64,000 nucleotides of DNA, from NCBI RefSeq assembly GCF_004194535.1, contig NZ_CP025781.1:806001-870000 (forward strand). Reading direction: 5' to 3'. The notes under the pieces were generated by a model. The model did no database searches. It saw only the letters and a list, made by a program, of their open reading frames with translations, and had not been told where the DNA came from. Each line of letters opens with the position of its first letter. Position 1 is the first letter of the stretch. This DNA is from Iodobacter fluviatilis. GTDB lineage: Bacteria; Pseudomonadota; Gammaproteobacteria; Burkholderiales; Chitinibacteraceae. A program made the position numbers and the translations under genes. This document shows, one piece after another, positions 26,264 through 36,545 of the stretch.

Positions 26264-26857
26264 TCAATTAAAACAACTCAATATCCCCGATTCTGGGCCG
26301 GTCGATTGATCGCTTTGCACCGGCACCATGCTGGCAGCTAAAGAGAGCGCTTGGCGTATATCCATGCCGTTTAAAATATCATCAAAGAGTTTTTTCTCTT
26401 GCTCCATCGAGTACTGCGAGCGAATTCTATCTTGCAGCGCCATCCATTCCGATGGCACATACAACCGATTGCGATCGGATACCAGCTCGGCCAAACCACT
26501 AATCGTGCCGCAAACATGATCTAAGCGTTGCGAAAGCCGGTCGTAAAATTGAAATGCAATGACCGCCTGCATATTACGTTGGCCGATTTCTGCAATCTTG
26601 GTATCTAATTCAAGCTCGGCAGGTAAAGTAGACGCTTGCGCCAATAAATCATTACGCAGCGATTCGATCCGATCATGGGTGTCCGCAAAAGAAAACGCTA
26701 AAGCATTGAGCGAAGCATTGCTCTCGGCTACAGCGTGCTTCACCTGCGCCACGGCAATACCCAGCATTAACATGGTTTCACGAACCTGACTCCAGTCAAG
26801 ATCGGGATTACGCGCGGCAGAACCACCAGCAGGAAGCTCAATCATTTTATGCATCAC
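26264..26857 (-). CDS. Uncharacterised helical protein, CheZ-like features
   Basis: A protein of 197 residues, predicted almost entirely helical with no membrane segment. The centre (about 95-125) reads MQAVIAFQFYDRLSQRLDHV, which resembles the Gln-Asp helix of CheZ-type phosphatases and coiled coils of chemoreceptor partners. That likeness is weak and no chemotaxis genes are near. The gene is convergent with the small plus-strand gene. Function not assigned. Confidence 0.6.
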   Translation of the reverse strand: MMHKMIELPAGGSAARNPDLDWSQVRETMLMLGIAVAQVKHAVAESNASLNALAFSFADTHDRIESLRNDLLAQASTLPAELELDTKIAEIGQRNMQAVIAFQFYDRLSQRLDHVCGTISGLAELVSDRNRLYVPSEWMALQDRIRSQYSMEQEKKLFDDILNGMDIRQALSLAASMVPVQSDQSTGPESGILSCFN

Positions 26858-26948
26858 CCATTAGGCGGGAACATTCAATATATAGGTTTAAACCGTGCAG
26901 CCTGCCCAAAAACAATCAAGGGCAAGCATCTTAACGGCTCTGTAATGC

Positions 26949-28010
26949 TTATACGGACAGTAGTTTATGTAAGGCATCTACTAGCAGCTTACACTCCGCA
27001 TCCGTACCAATACTAATACGTAAGAATTGCTCAATGCGATCTTGCTTAAAGTGCCGCACAATAATTGAATGCTTACGCAGGGCTGCGGCTAATTGCGCTG
27101 CATCGTGCTGTGGATGGCGGGCAAAAATAAAATTAGCCGCAGAAGGCAACACCTCAAAGCCTAAATCACGCATTTGGCTGCTTAGCTGCTCACGCGTGGC
27201 GATAATGACTTGGCATTTCTCTTGAAAATACGCCTCATCACCAAAAGATGCCGCAGCGCCAGCTAAGGCAACCTTATCCAGCGGATAGGAGTTAAAACTA
27301 TTTTTAACCCGCTCTAGCGCCTCAATTAAATCAGCGTGACCAATGGCAAAACCAACACGTAAACCCGCCAAGGAGCGAGATTTAGACAGCGTTTGCACCA
27401 CTAATAAATTAGGGTAGTGATCCACTAAGCCAATCGCGCTCTCCCCACCAAAATCGATATAAGCCTCATCCACCAGCACCACCTGCTCTGGATGACGCTG
27501 TAGCAGGCTTTCTACGGCGGCTAGTGGCAGGAGTTTTGCGGTAGGCGCATTCGGGTTAGGGAAGATAATTGCACCACAGTGCTGATCATAATCCTCAACA
27601 CAGATAGCAAACTCAGCATCAAGCGGCACTTGGCGATAATCAACGCCAAAAAGACCACAGTAAACAGGATAAAAACTGTAGCTAATATCTGGGAATAATA
27701 ATGGCGCATCGTGCTGGAGCAGCGCAGCAAAAGCATGAGCCAGCACTTCGTCCGAACCATTACCCAAGAATACCTGCGACTTATCCACGCCATGATACTT
27801 AGCTATCGTCGCCTTTAAATGATCCCCATTTGGATCTGGATATAGCCTCAACGTATCCGCTAGCTCGGCCTGCATCGCTTGCAGCACTTTGGGGGATGGG
27901 GCATAAGGGTTTTCATTGGTATTTAGCTTAACTAGACTAGTCAGCTTAGGCTGCTCTCCTGGCACATAGGGAGTCAGTTTATTGACTAGCGTGCTCCAAA
28001 ATCGGCTCAT
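26949..28010 (-). CDS. hisC: Histidinol-phosphate aminotransferase
   Basis: A PLP enzyme converting imidazole-acetol phosphate to histidinol phosphate. The 353-residue length is normal. It has NENPYAPSP near the N-terminus, FLGNGSDE, the Asn in [18 protein letters not shown] and the PLP lysine in [14 protein letters not shown] near 209, with the conserved Arg in FLRISIG near the end. No other his gene lies nearby. It is preceded by a long spacer that contains tRNA-Leu on the same strand. Confidence 0.95.
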   Translation of the reverse strand: MSRFWSTLVNKLTPYVPGEQPKLTSLVKLNTNENPYAPSPKVLQAMQAELADTLRLYPDPNGDHLKATIAKYHGVDKSQVFLGNGSDEVLAHAFAALLQHDAPLLFPDISYSFYPVYCGLFGVDYRQVPLDAEFAICVEDYDQHCGAIIFPNPNAPTAKLLPLAAVESLLQRHPEQVVLVDEAYIDFGGESAIGLVDHYPNLLVVQTLSKSRSLAGLRVGFAIGHADLIEALERVKNSFNSYPLDKVALAGAAASFGDEAYFQEKCQVIIATREQLSSQMRDLGFEVLPSAANFIFARHPQHDAAQLAAALRKHSIIVRHFKQDRIEQFLRISIGTDAECKLLVDALHKLLSV

Positions 28011-28183
28011 TATGTCGGCTCTGCGAGTAAGAATAAGCGCTATCTTATTCTATTTAGAAACTAAAAACTTTGTCAGCTGTGCGAACAAGGTCTTATAGCG
28101 TCTGCGCTCTTGCTCGCTTGCTGATCAGCACTGGTTTCTAGCTTCAAGAGAAATTCGTTGCCCAATATTTTAACTCGCAATGC

Positions 28184-28220
28184 AAAAACGCCGGATTCCT
28201 TTCGGAAATCCAGCGTTTTT
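28184..28220 (-). terminator. Terminator of tRNA-Leu
   Basis: AAAAACGC(C/T)GGATT pairs with its complement around CCTTTCGG. Read on the minus strand it ends in five T residues just after the tRNA-Leu 3' end. Confidence 0.8.
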
Positions 28221-28233
28221 ATATACTTGTTTT

Positions 28234-28318
28234 TGGTGCCGACAGAGAGACTCGAACTCTCACAACCGAAGTCACTACCCCCTCAAGATAGCGTGTCTAC
28301 CAATTTCACCATGTCGGC
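28234..28318 (-). tRNA. tRNA-Leu(GAG)
   Basis: An 85-nt class II tRNA on the minus strand. Acceptor GCCGACA/TGTCGGC, anticodon GAG in loop TTGAGGG on stem CTATC/GGTAG, a long variable arm (about 28265-28278) and encoded CCA. The D-arm GGTGAAATTGGTAGAC is typical of tRNA-Leu. Confidence 0.95.
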
Positions 28319-28600
28319 ATTCAAATGCTTGCTTCATCAGAAGCAGAGAGGGACGCATAATAGTACAAATACTAAACCTAGTCTAGCCCCTATATAAATT
28401 TTATTAGAAAAAAATTCATCCACTTGCTTTATCACTACTTCAGCCAAAAAGAAGCGCCACAATTCTATCGCCCGATAGTTATCATTTAGAATAAGGATGC
28501 GAACAAATAAAGCACCCTACAAGTAATGGCCTCACTTGTAAAAATGTAAGGTGCCATTGAGCCCTAGGGATCAATAATCTAGCAAAGGGGGGCTTAGATC

Positions 28601-29148
28601 ATGGGCCAAACACATCACTATCGATTAATTGCCCAAGCATATAGCCAGCTAACAGAAAGCCTGTGCGCCAGAGCGAAGGCATACGCTAAGCCATTGCCAT
28701 TGCCATTGCCATTGCCATTGCCATTGCCATTGCCATTGCCATTGCCATTGCCAGTATTAAAGACCGCTATCCAGAATGGATGCAACTGAACACCAGCGAG
28801 GTAAAAGAATTACGCTCGCTATCCAAAACCTTAATACGAGCCTTTGAAAACAAAAAAAGCACCAATATCACTCTGCAATTTGTAGAATCATGCGAAATCT
28901 CTAACGAGAGAATTAAAAAAGTCAAAGGAATTCGTAAAGAAATCAAAGGCATTATCAGCGATAACCAACAAGCGCTCACCGACGATAGCGTAGGCGCTTT
29001 GAGCTATGTAGTAGCGTTTCGTAAATGCATGGGGCCAGCACTGGCGCGCTCTATTTTATTAAGAAACTTTGCCAATATGGTCGATACCGTGCTATTGGGC
29101 CAAATTCAATATTCAGCTGAAAACGTTGAAATTGAATTATTAATGTGA
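28601..29148 (+). pseudogene. Hypothetical protein gene, frameshifted at a hexamer repeat
   Basis: An ATG at 28601 with AGGGGGG upstream opens MGQTHHYRLIAQAYSQLTES, then enters the GCCATT repeat in a frame reading (Pro-Leu)n and ends at 28789. The conserved-looking remainder (28780-29148, 122 residues, LSKTLIRAFENKKSTNIT and a helical C-terminus) is in another frame, where the repeat reads (Ala-Ile)n. One base missing at about 28687 explains both. The C-terminal part could still be translated from 28780, but its ribosome site is poor. No family recognised. Confidence 0.55.
28690..28753 (+). repeat. Hexanucleotide microsatellite (GCCATT)10
   Basis: Ten perfect GCCATT units (28690-28749) followed by GCCA. 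Repeat-number change would add or remove two residues per unit without changing frame. It lies inside a small hypothetical gene. Confidence 0.95.
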
Positions 29149-29343
29149 TGTTTTTTAAAAATCATTAGGGAGTGCCAAGCCCTTGCCCACGCGAGTGCAC
29201 AGATACAGCGCGTCACACCCCCTACGATAGAGTTGATGCTGTACTAATGAGCCACAAACCTAATGTGCAGCTAAAAATATTGGTCGCTGTAGGTGCGTCC
29301 TACCAAAGTTGGAGGGGGCCATTAAAAGCTAAGCCCACCTCCC

Positions 29344-31341
29344 CTACTTAGCACTATGCGTTAGCATATAATCTGCGGTGGTGTAGTAATCCCTTAATTT
29401 CGTTTTCATTTTTTCAGCAATTTCAGGATGCTCAACACTTTTATCAATGCTTGGTGTATTGGATTTCATATCAAACAAACCACCACTTTTTTTGGCAACC
29501 TGCATAATGTAATACCAATCTTGATCGAGAATACCAATCTCGCCGCCTTCGTCGGGGTAAATGGTAAAGGCAAAGCGCGATGCATCAAAACGTGGGTCGA
29601 GTAAATCGCGGCCCATGCCTTTATTGATAAAAGTGAAATTAAATAAGCCTGCAATCGTCGGCAGGATATCAATTTGCGAAGCCACTTTATGGTAACGCGC
29701 AGGTTTTAATAATTTAGGTGCGTAAAGCACAAAAGGCGTATGCACCGATGATAATTTTAAATCCTGATAAGCACGCGGCACATTAGGGCCTACATCGTGG
29801 CCCATGGCGCGAATACCGTGATCGCCAAAGAATACAAATACCGTATTATCGAAATACGCTTCTTTTTTAGCGGTTTCCATAAATTTTTCGATACAGTAAT
29901 CCATATAGCGGAAAGAATTGTATTCATCTGCCGCCGCAAAACCATTGGCATGCAACTCTGCAAGACTTGGATTTTTTAATTTAAAATCAGTGTCTTCCGC
30001 CGGAATAGTATACGGGCGGTGATTACCCGAAGTCTGAATCACTGCAAAAAATGGGCCTTTCTTTTCTTTAAATACTTTATTGGCTTCAAAAAATAGATTT
30101 TTATCTGAAATACCCCATACATCATTACGCGGCGCGCTGTAACTGCCCTCTTCGTGGATTTTTAAGCCATCAATATTTTTGGTCAGCACCCCGCGTACAT
30201 TCGCCCAAGTCGTGCTACCGCCAATAAAGTAATCTTTTTCATAGCCTTTAAACGCATTAATCAGCACATTTTGATTCACCGCTGCTGGGTTACGGCTAGA
30301 TGTATCGCGTAAATCCACGTCAGGAATGCCACTTAAGCCCGCAAAAATACCGCGTGCTGTACCAAAGTGCGGGGTAAACAGATTATCAAACCAGATGCTC
30401 TCTTTAGCCATTTGGGTAAAGAAAGGTGTGGTTTCCAATGGATTGCCATAAAGACTGGTTTTATAGCCAGAGAACGATTCTAAATACACCATCACCACAT
30501 TAGGCTGGCCAGGAAGTGCCGTGGCTTTAGGCTGGATATGCCGCTCAAAATTGAGCGTTTTCTCATCAGGGTGATCCACGCCAAGATAGGCAGCCATCGC
30601 AGGATAAGCCTTACGCACATCGTCTAAGGAATAGGTGTCTCTGGTGTAGGACATCGTATCGAAGAAATTTAAAGCGGGGTTAAGCGCCACGGCAGCGGCA
30701 AAGCTATTGGTGCTGTAATAGGCATCGCTCCAGCGCAGCGGGTACTGTGAAAACTTACCGTGTATGCCCAGTAAGGTGCCCAGAATAGAAACCAGCACCA
30801 GTGCCGTGGTTTTCCACTTACCTGCATCCCAGCCTGAATATGTCGCCACCTTGCTCATCAGGCAAGAAACGAGCCACGTTAGCAGTGCCACGGATAAGCC
30901 CCATATCAACGTCAGCTTCATTACTGGATAAGTCGACCAGACCATGCCTGCCGATTCATCTAAGTTATATAAAAAATTAAGCACGCTGGCAGATAGCTTT
31001 ACGCCCAGATAAGAGTAGTGGGCAAAATCAACCATATGCGTAAAGATCAGCACGGCAAACACCAGCGCAAACCAAAGCAGCCATAAACGTCTGGCCAGCC
31101 CCTCTTTAAAGGGCGTCGTCATTTTAAAGCCACCCAGTAGCAGCAGCGGCACTAGGCTGAGTAGGCCTAGGCGCAAATCAAAACGCGCGCCTAACAGTAA
31201 TGATTGCGCCAACAAGGAGCTAGGCAGTGGGTCGGCTTTATTGCCAAAGGCAGTGGCAAAACCCAAGCGGATACATATGCCCAAGGCAATAAATACCAGC
31301 AAATAAACAAGGGTAAAACGGAATAAGCGAGGGATGCGCAT
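29344..31341 (-). CDS. LTA-synthase-family sulfatase-like membrane protein
   Basis: A 665-residue inner-membrane protein with five predicted helices in residues 7-200 and a periplasmic sulfatase/phosphatase domain (about 270-600). Metal and nucleophile motifs are visible: MVYLESFSGY near 290, FGTARG (nucleophile Thr) near 325, and FFGDHG near 505. Family members transfer phosphoglycerol or phosphoethanolamine to glycans or lipids, or synthesise lipoteichoic-acid-like polymers in Gram-positives. In Gram-negatives the acceptor is often periplasmic glucan or lipopolysaccharide. The acceptor here is not known. It stands alone. Confidence 0.85.
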   Translation of the reverse strand: MRIPRLFRFTLVYLLVFIALGICIRLGFATAFGNKADPLPSSLLAQSLLLGARFDLRLGLLSLVPLLLLGGFKMTTPFKEGLARRLWLLWFALVFAVLIFTHMVDFAHYSYLGVKLSASVLNFLYNLDESAGMVWSTYPVMKLTLIWGLSVALLTWLVSCLMSKVATYSGWDAGKWKTTALVLVSILGTLLGIHGKFSQYPLRWSDAYYSTNSFAAAVALNPALNFFDTMSYTRDTYSLDDVRKAYPAMAAYLGVDHPDEKTLNFERHIQPKATALPGQPNVVMVYLESFSGYKTSLYGNPLETTPFFTQMAKESIWFDNLFTPHFGTARGIFAGLSGIPDVDLRDTSSRNPAAVNQNVLINAFKGYEKDYFIGGSTTWANVRGVLTKNIDGLKIHEEGSYSAPRNDVWGISDKNLFFEANKVFKEKKGPFFAVIQTSGNHRPYTIPAEDTDFKLKNPSLAELHANGFAAADEYNSFRYMDYCIEKFMETAKKEAYFDNTVFVFFGDHGIRAMGHDVGPNVPRAYQDLKLSSVHTPFVLYAPKLLKPARYHKVASQIDILPTIAGLFNFTFINKGMGRDLLDPRFDASRFAFTIYPDEGGEIGILDQDWYYIMQVAKKSGGLFDMKSNTPSIDKSVEHPEIAEKMKTKLRDYYTTADYMLTHSAK

Positions 31342-31726
31342 AGGGCTATATTTGATTAATTTTCCAGAAAGGCGATTCTACCTTATGTTTTGGATCTACC
31401 CATCCCCAGATTGCAATCAAGTTGCATTAACTACAATTCAACCGTTTTACCTAGGGTTGACAAAACGACACCCAGTAGCAATGTGCAGCTACATCAGCTG
31501 GCTTCAAAGCGGCCTGTGGAGCTCAAGCGGCACGGCTGCAAGCGCTGATTTGATCATGTTTTTATGTTTTTTTCGTTTCACACAGCTGATTAACTTTGGG
31601 GGCAAAAATTAAAAATCACGCCGAACCACGCTCTTTTTCACGAGCTTGGCATAAATCCAACAAGCTACATAAGCGATGGAGGTTAGAATAGCGGCAAAAT
31701 TTTGACTCAGTCCACCGGAAATCCCC
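31342..31726. other. Intergenic region, no gene assigned
   Basis: Between the divergent LTA-synthase-like gene and the DUF502 gene. A 39-codon minus-strand frame starting at 31728 overlaps the DUF502 start codon but lacks a ribosome site, so it is not called. No promoter or repeat is clear. Confidence 0.4.
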
Positions 31727-32407
31727 ATGATCAAGCGTAGCTTCGAAAGAATAGCCACCACCTGGCTGGCTGGCCTGTTAGCTCTGTTACCCTTTTTACT
31801 CACCTTAGCCCTACTGGCATGGCTGGTTAAAATACTAAACAATTTTATTGGCCCGCAAAGTATGGTCGGGCAATTATTTGCCCTTATTGGCCAGCCCGTG
31901 ATTAATCACCCCATACTGGGTTATTTAATTGGCTGGATCATACTGATTGGTGCCATTTACCCACTAGGGATTATTGTTCAGTCAAAGTTGAAGCGGCACT
32001 TGGCCTATCTACTTGATAAAACAGTAAGGCGAATTCCAGTAATTGGCACCTTATACAATACTGCAGACCGTTTTGTTGGCTTACTTGATCAAAAAGAAGA
32101 CGCTGATATCGGCAGCATGAGCCCAGTATGGTGTTTATTTGGCGGCGATGGTGTTGCAGTGCTAGCGCTAATGCCTAATCCTGAGCCTATTGAAATAGAA
32201 GGCCGTCTCTACCAAGCGGTACTGGTTCCCACCGCACCGGTTCCTATCGGCGGCGGGCTACTTTATATTCCTAGCGAATGGATTCGCCCAGCCAATATTG
32301 GGGTAGATAAACTCACGAGTATTTATATGTCTATGGGCATTACACCCCCGCCATCGCTCAAAAAAGCCTCGCAATCTGCAGCGCAAATTTACCCTGATCC
32401 CCGCTAA
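31727..32407 (+). CDS. DUF502-family membrane protein
   Basis: A 226-residue protein with two membrane segments (about residues 12-35 and 62-88) and a soluble beta-rich domain after them. The signature spans NTADRFVGLLDQKE and FGGDGVAVLALMPNPEPIEIEG, with the conserved TAPVPIGGGLLYIPSEWIRP near 165. DUF502 proteins are widespread in proteobacteria and their role is not known; a membrane-associated role in envelope or lipid homeostasis is only speculation. The stop is followed by 157 bp to the alcohol dehydrogenase. Confidence 0.85.
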   Translation: MIKRSFERIATTWLAGLLALLPFLLTLALLAWLVKILNNFIGPQSMVGQLFALIGQPVINHPILGYLIGWIILIGAIYPLGIIVQSKLKRHLAYLLDKTVRRIPVIGTLYNTADRFVGLLDQKEDADIGSMSPVWCLFGGDGVAVLALMPNPEPIEIEGRLYQAVLVPTAPVPIGGGLLYIPSEWIRPANIGVDKLTSIYMSMGITPPPSLKKASQSAAQIYPDPR

Positions 32408-32564
32408 CTGCGTAAAAAATAGCCTTGCCCTCCTAGCTTTAGAGGCAAGGCTGATGTGCGCGCACGCGGATAAGCTCTTTCCTACCACCTTTCCTTGATC
32501 TGACACAAATCCTGCGGCATTCAGAATGGTTAAGCTTCTATTTTAACCCACAGGTAGATCCGCC

Positions 32565-33716
32565 ATGACTACGACCGCATTCTTTATCCCCTCAGTAAAC
32601 CTCATGGGTGCAGGTTGCCTTCAAGACGCAGCGAGCACCATTCAATCTTACGGCTTTAAAAAAGCGCTGATTGTGACTGATGCCGTACTCAATAAAATAG
32701 GTATGGTCGCCAAAGTGAGCGAGCTGCTCGGCGCACATGGCGTGGTTTCCGTGGTGTTTGACGGTGCTCAGCCCAACCCAACCGTGGGTAATGTTGAAGC
32801 TGGGTTAAAATTACTCAAAGAAAACAACTGCGACTTTGTGATCTCGCTAGGGGGCGGCTCACCGCACGATTGCGCCAAAGGCATTGCACTTTGCGCCAGC
32901 AACGGCGGCAACATTAGCGATTACGAAGGCCTAGACCAATCTAAAAAACCACAGCTGCCCTTAGTTTCCATCAACACCACCGCTGGCACCGCAAGTGAGA
33001 TGACACGGTTCTGTATCATTACTGATGAAACACGTCATGTGAAAATGGCGATTGTAGACAAACATGTCACACCGATTCTTTCGGTAAATGACCCAGAGCT
33101 GATGCTAGATAAGCCTAAAGGCCTAACCGCTGCCACCGGCATGGACGCGCTCACCCACGCCATGGAAGCTTATGTATCCACCATTGCGAATCCCATTACC
33201 GATGCTTGCGCACTTAAAGCAGTCACACTGATTAGCGAAAATCTGCGCCACGCCGTAAGCGACGGCCAGAATCTGCACGCTCGCGAGCAAATGGCCTATG
33301 CGCAATTCTTAGCGGGTATGGCGTTTAATAATGCATCGCTTGGCTACGTACACGCCATGGCGCATCAACTAGGTGGTTTTTACGATCTGCCTCACGGCGT
33401 ATGCAATGCGATATTGCTTCCACACGTGCAGAAATTTAACTCACGCATTGCCGCCAAACGTCTCGGCGAAGTGGCTCACGCCATGGGCTGCGATGTGCGC
33501 TTCTTAAGCGATGAAGCCGCCGCCGAAGCCTGCCTCGCCGCCATCCGCCAGCTAGCCGCTGACGTAGGCATTCCCGTTGGCCTGACCGAGCTAGGCGTAA
33601 AAGAAGCCGACTTCCCCACCCTCACCGCCAACGCCTTGAAAGATGCCTGCGGTTTTACCAACCCTATCCAAGCCACAGCAGAAGAAATTACTGCGATTTA
33701 TAAGGCTGCGATGTAA
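32565..33716 (+). CDS. Iron-containing alcohol dehydrogenase
   Basis: A 383-residue group III alcohol dehydrogenase. The NAD-binding [11 protein letters not shown] lies near 97, the iron-binding region [13 protein letters not shown] gives Asp and His near 195-203, and the further His ligands are in [25 protein letters not shown] near 263-285. It oxidises short-chain primary alcohols to aldehydes, or the reverse, in the cytoplasm. The length is normal. The closest named relatives include adhB-type and ethanol-active enzymes, but the exact substrate is not clear. The gene ends at a good terminator. Confidence 0.9.
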   Translation: MTTTAFFIPSVNLMGAGCLQDAASTIQSYGFKKALIVTDAVLNKIGMVAKVSELLGAHGVVSVVFDGAQPNPTVGNVEAGLKLLKENNCDFVISLGGGSPHDCAKGIALCASNGGNISDYEGLDQSKKPQLPLVSINTTAGTASEMTRFCIITDETRHVKMAIVDKHVTPILSVNDPELMLDKPKGLTAATGMDALTHAMEAYVSTIANPITDACALKAVTLISENLRHAVSDGQNLHAREQMAYAQFLAGMAFNNASLGYVHAMAHQLGGFYDLPHGVCNAILLPHVQKFNSRIAAKRLGEVAHAMGCDVRFLSDEAAAEACLAAIRQLAADVGIPVGLTELGVKEADFPTLTANALKDACGFTNPIQATAEEITAIYKAAM

Positions 33717-33821
33717 GAGTTTAATGCAATTTGACCGTGTGTATTTGAAAGCAAACAAGAGTACGTCATCTCGTAAGCTTTATTGCATTCGGCCAAGTTA
33801 CGCGTTAATTAAACAAAAATG

Positions 33822-33850
33822 CCGCAAACTTTTGTTTGCGCCGTTTTTTT
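33822..33850 (+). terminator. Terminator after alcohol dehydrogenase
   Basis: CGCAAAC, loop TTTT, GTTTGCG, then CC and seven T residues. It lies 105 bp after the dehydrogenase stop and just upstream of element A copy 2. Confidence 0.85.
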
Positions 33851-33868
33851 AATGAATGAGCGTTGCCC

Positions 33869-34036
33869 CTAGCAGCCTGCCGGACTTAAGCGATCGTAGC
33901 GAGGGAAAGACCGGTTTGAGACCGATTTCGCGGGTTTTTGAGGCGAATAGCTGGCTATTCAACGAGAAAATGCGTGAAATATGGCCAAACTCGGCTTTTC
34001 CGTAGTAGATCAGTCTTAAGTCCGACAGGCTGCTAG
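33869..34036 (+). repeat. Element A, copy 2
   Basis: 168 bp with the CTAG-AGCAGCC...GGCTGCT-CTAG ends. The left inverted repeat has one change (CTGCCGGAC for CTGTCGGAC). It sits in the 348-bp gap between the terminator and rlmD; no gene is broken. Confidence 0.85.
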
Positions 34037-34198
34037 GCTTGCTTGAAGTGCCCCTGTACCCTAGGTGCCATTGCCCCCCTCTACAGCGTCATGCCTGCGG
34101 TGATTACACCTTTAAAAATCAAACCATTGCCTTCGCCACGAATGCCACACTCATCCCCAGATCGCTTATAATCGCGCGTTTTACGCGATGGCCTTACC

Positions 34199-35500
34199 AT
34201 GACTACTCCTGCCCTTATTGAATCACTCGACTTTGAAGGCCACGGGATTGCACGCGTAGATGGAAAGACGATTTTTATTGACGGTGGCCTGCCACGAGAA
34301 AGCGTCAGCTATAAAAGCTATCGTATTAAGCCGCGTTTTGAAAATGCCGAAGCCACGCAAATCCATACCAGCAGCCACCTGCGGGTTAATCCGCCCTGTC
34401 CGCATTTTGGCAGTTGCGGGGGGTGCAGCATGCAGCATATGGAATTCTCTGGCCAAGTGGCGGCTAAGCAACGGGTACTGGAAGACAATTTAAAACGCAT
34501 TGGCAATATCAAACCAGAAATGCTGCTACCTGCGATTTACGGGCCAGAATGGGGTTATCGCCAACGGGCGCGTTTATCGGTGTCGGTAAGGGGCAATGAG
34601 GTACGCTTAGGCTTTTTTGAAAAACGCTCTAAGATCATCGCCGATCTAAAAGAATGCCATGTGTTACCGCCGCATATCTCCAAGCAAATTTTGCCGCTGC
34701 GCCAGCTGATTAAACGCCTTTCTATCAAAGAAAACCTACTGCATATCGAGCTGGCGGTGGGTGAGCATGTCGATATTCTGGTGCTGCGCACCCCCATCAA
34801 GCCCAATAAAGCTGATCAGGCGTTGCTTAAAACATATGCAGATGAATGGAAAGTGCAATTCTGGCTGCAGGCAAAATCAAGCGAAGCGGCCACCGTGTTC
34901 TATCCAAACAATGCGCCGCAGCTCAGCTATAGTATTCCTGAATTTGGCATTGTGATGCGTTATAAACCCACCGAATTTACCCAGGTAAACCACCTCATCA
35001 ACCGCACGCTGGTGGCGCGGGCGATGGGCTTACTTGATCCGCAGCCTAATGAAGTGATTGCTGACTTTTTCTGTGGCGTGGGTAACTTTACGCTGCCAAT
35101 AGCCAGAAGCGGTGCTAAAACGCTGGGTATGGAAGGCTTGCAGCAGCTGGTAGACCGCGCCAATGAAAGCGCTGCGGATAATCAGCTGGCTAGCAATACC
35201 CAGTTTAAAGTCGCTAATTTATTTGAGATGACTGAAAGCTGGCTAAAAAAGCTCGGCCACTTCGACAAAATGCTGATCGACCCGCCACGGGACGGCGCAC
35301 ATGAATTATGCAAATCCATCAGCGCCCAAAACGGCCCACAACGCATTGTTTATGTATCGTGCAACCCCGCCACACTAGCGCGTGATGCAGATGTACTGGT
35401 GCATGAGAAAGGCTATGTGCTCAAAGCAGCAGGTATCGTCAATATGTTCCCACACACGGCACACGTTGAGAGCATTGCTTGGTTTGAGAAGGCCGAGTAG
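34199..35500 (+). CDS. rlmD: 23S rRNA m5U1939 methyltransferase
   Basis: Methylates U1939 of 23S rRNA with S-adenosylmethionine. The 433-residue protein has a TRAM-like N-terminus (LDFEGHGIARVDGKTIF), iron-sulfur cysteines in CPHFGSCGGCSMQH near 64-74 plus a later CHV, the SAM motif DFFCGVGNFTLP near 289, and the catalytic Cys in VSCNPATLARD near 390. The start is at an ATG about 160 bp downstream of element A. No linked gene in the same pathway is seen. Confidence 0.93.
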   Translation: MTTPALIESLDFEGHGIARVDGKTIFIDGGLPRESVSYKSYRIKPRFENAEATQIHTSSHLRVNPPCPHFGSCGGCSMQHMEFSGQVAAKQRVLEDNLKRIGNIKPEMLLPAIYGPEWGYRQRARLSVSVRGNEVRLGFFEKRSKIIADLKECHVLPPHISKQILPLRQLIKRLSIKENLLHIELAVGEHVDILVLRTPIKPNKADQALLKTYADEWKVQFWLQAKSSEAATVFYPNNAPQLSYSIPEFGIVMRYKPTEFTQVNHLINRTLVARAMGLLDPQPNEVIADFFCGVGNFTLPIARSGAKTLGMEGLQQLVDRANESAADNQLASNTQFKVANLFEMTESWLKKLGHFDKMLIDPPRDGAHELCKSISAQNGPQRIVYVSCNPATLARDADVLVHEKGYVLKAAGIVNMFPHTAHVESIAWFEKAE

Positions 35501-35642
35501 CACCCGCTATACTAATCGGCAGTGCATTCAGTCATGCGATCATGCTTAAGTGGCCATTTCAATTACAGAAATGGCTAACTGCTTACCTTCACCTCAAACA
35601 AATCAACAACAAGGGAGAGAACTAAGATTGCCAGTATTGTTT

Positions 35643-35663
35643 GTCAACTTAAATTAAGTTAAC
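35643..35663. promoter_or_regulatory. Imperfect palindrome upstream of MOSC gene
   Basis: GTCAACTTA-AAT-TAAGTTAAC is a near-perfect palindrome 29 bp upstream of the MOSC start. It could be an operator. No regulator gene is adjacent. Confidence 0.3.
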
Positions 35664-35691
35664 GTAACTTTATTTTGCCGAGCTGACAGCT

Positions 35692-36477
35692 ATGACCATC
35701 ATCCTTTCAGGGCTTTACCGCTACCCAATTAAATCTAGCCAAGGCCAGCGGCTGCAGCAAAGTCAGGTACAAAGCAGCGGCCTGCCTTTTGATCGCACAT
35801 GGATGATTGCCACCCCCAATGGCAGGCTTATTACTGGCCGAGAATTCCCCAAGTTAGTTTTATTGTCGGCCGAGCCAAGCACTGAAGGCCTTAGCCTAAG
35901 CGCGCCTGGCATGCCCACACTATTTGTTGCTACTGGCTTGTTTAGCCAAATTCACCCCGCCAGCGTATGGGAAAGCGACTTTACCGCCCATCACGGTGCC
36001 AGCGATGCAGACGCTTGGTGTTCGGCCTATTTAGGTGAGCAGGTGATCTTACTTTGGACAGGGCTGGAGCTCAACCGCCAAGGCAGCAAGGGCGAGCCGA
36101 TTACCTTTGTGGATGGGCACCCGTTATTGCTGACAGGGGAAAGCTCGCTTGCAGATCTCAACCATCGTCTTGATCAAAAGCTATCTATGCAACGCTTCAG
36201 ACCCAATCTGATTATGCAAGGCGCTGATGCTTTTGCTGAGGATAGCTGGAAAAAAATCCGTATCGGCGAAGTCATTTTTAGCTTTATTAAGCCCTGCACG
36301 CGCTGCGTATTTATCACGATAGACCCAGAAACGGGCGAAAAATCTCCCAATCAAGAGCCATTACGCACCCTAGCAAAATACCGAAAAACTGCAGATGGTG
36401 TGATCTTTGGACAAAATATTGCGGTAGAAAAAGGCGGTGTAATTAACGAGGGCATGATCGTAGAAATTTTGGAATAA
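35692..36477 (+). CDS. MOSC-domain protein
   Basis: A 261-residue protein with the N-terminal MOSC-associated beta barrel (LYRYPIKSSQGQRLQQSQV; TWMIATPNGRLITGREFPKLVLL) and a C-terminal MOSC domain (about 130-260). The conserved Cys in IKPCTRCVFITIDPETG near 205 is the likely sulfur- or molybdenum-handling residue. It lacks the 2Fe-2S ferredoxin tail of YcbX. Related proteins reduce N-hydroxylated compounds together with a reductase or carry sulfur for molybdenum cofactor enzymes. No partner gene is adjacent. Confidence 0.85.
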   Translation: MTIILSGLYRYPIKSSQGQRLQQSQVQSSGLPFDRTWMIATPNGRLITGREFPKLVLLSAEPSTEGLSLSAPGMPTLFVATGLFSQIHPASVWESDFTAHHGASDADAWCSAYLGEQVILLWTGLELNRQGSKGEPITFVDGHPLLLTGESSLADLNHRLDQKLSMQRFRPNLIMQGADAFAEDSWKKIRIGEVIFSFIKPCTRCVFITIDPETGEKSPNQEPLRTLAKYRKTADGVIFGQNIAVEKGGVINEGMIVEILE

Positions 36478-36545
36478 TTGATAGGGCGCTGCCAGCAACA
36501 CCCTATCTAAATATCAAGGCTCAGCGCGCTGCGCCTTGAGCAAGA

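Noticed and set aside
31609-31728. Small minus-strand membrane-like frame (39 codons) overlapping the DUF502 start
   Set aside because: No ribosome site and a start codon fully overlapped by the opposite gene.
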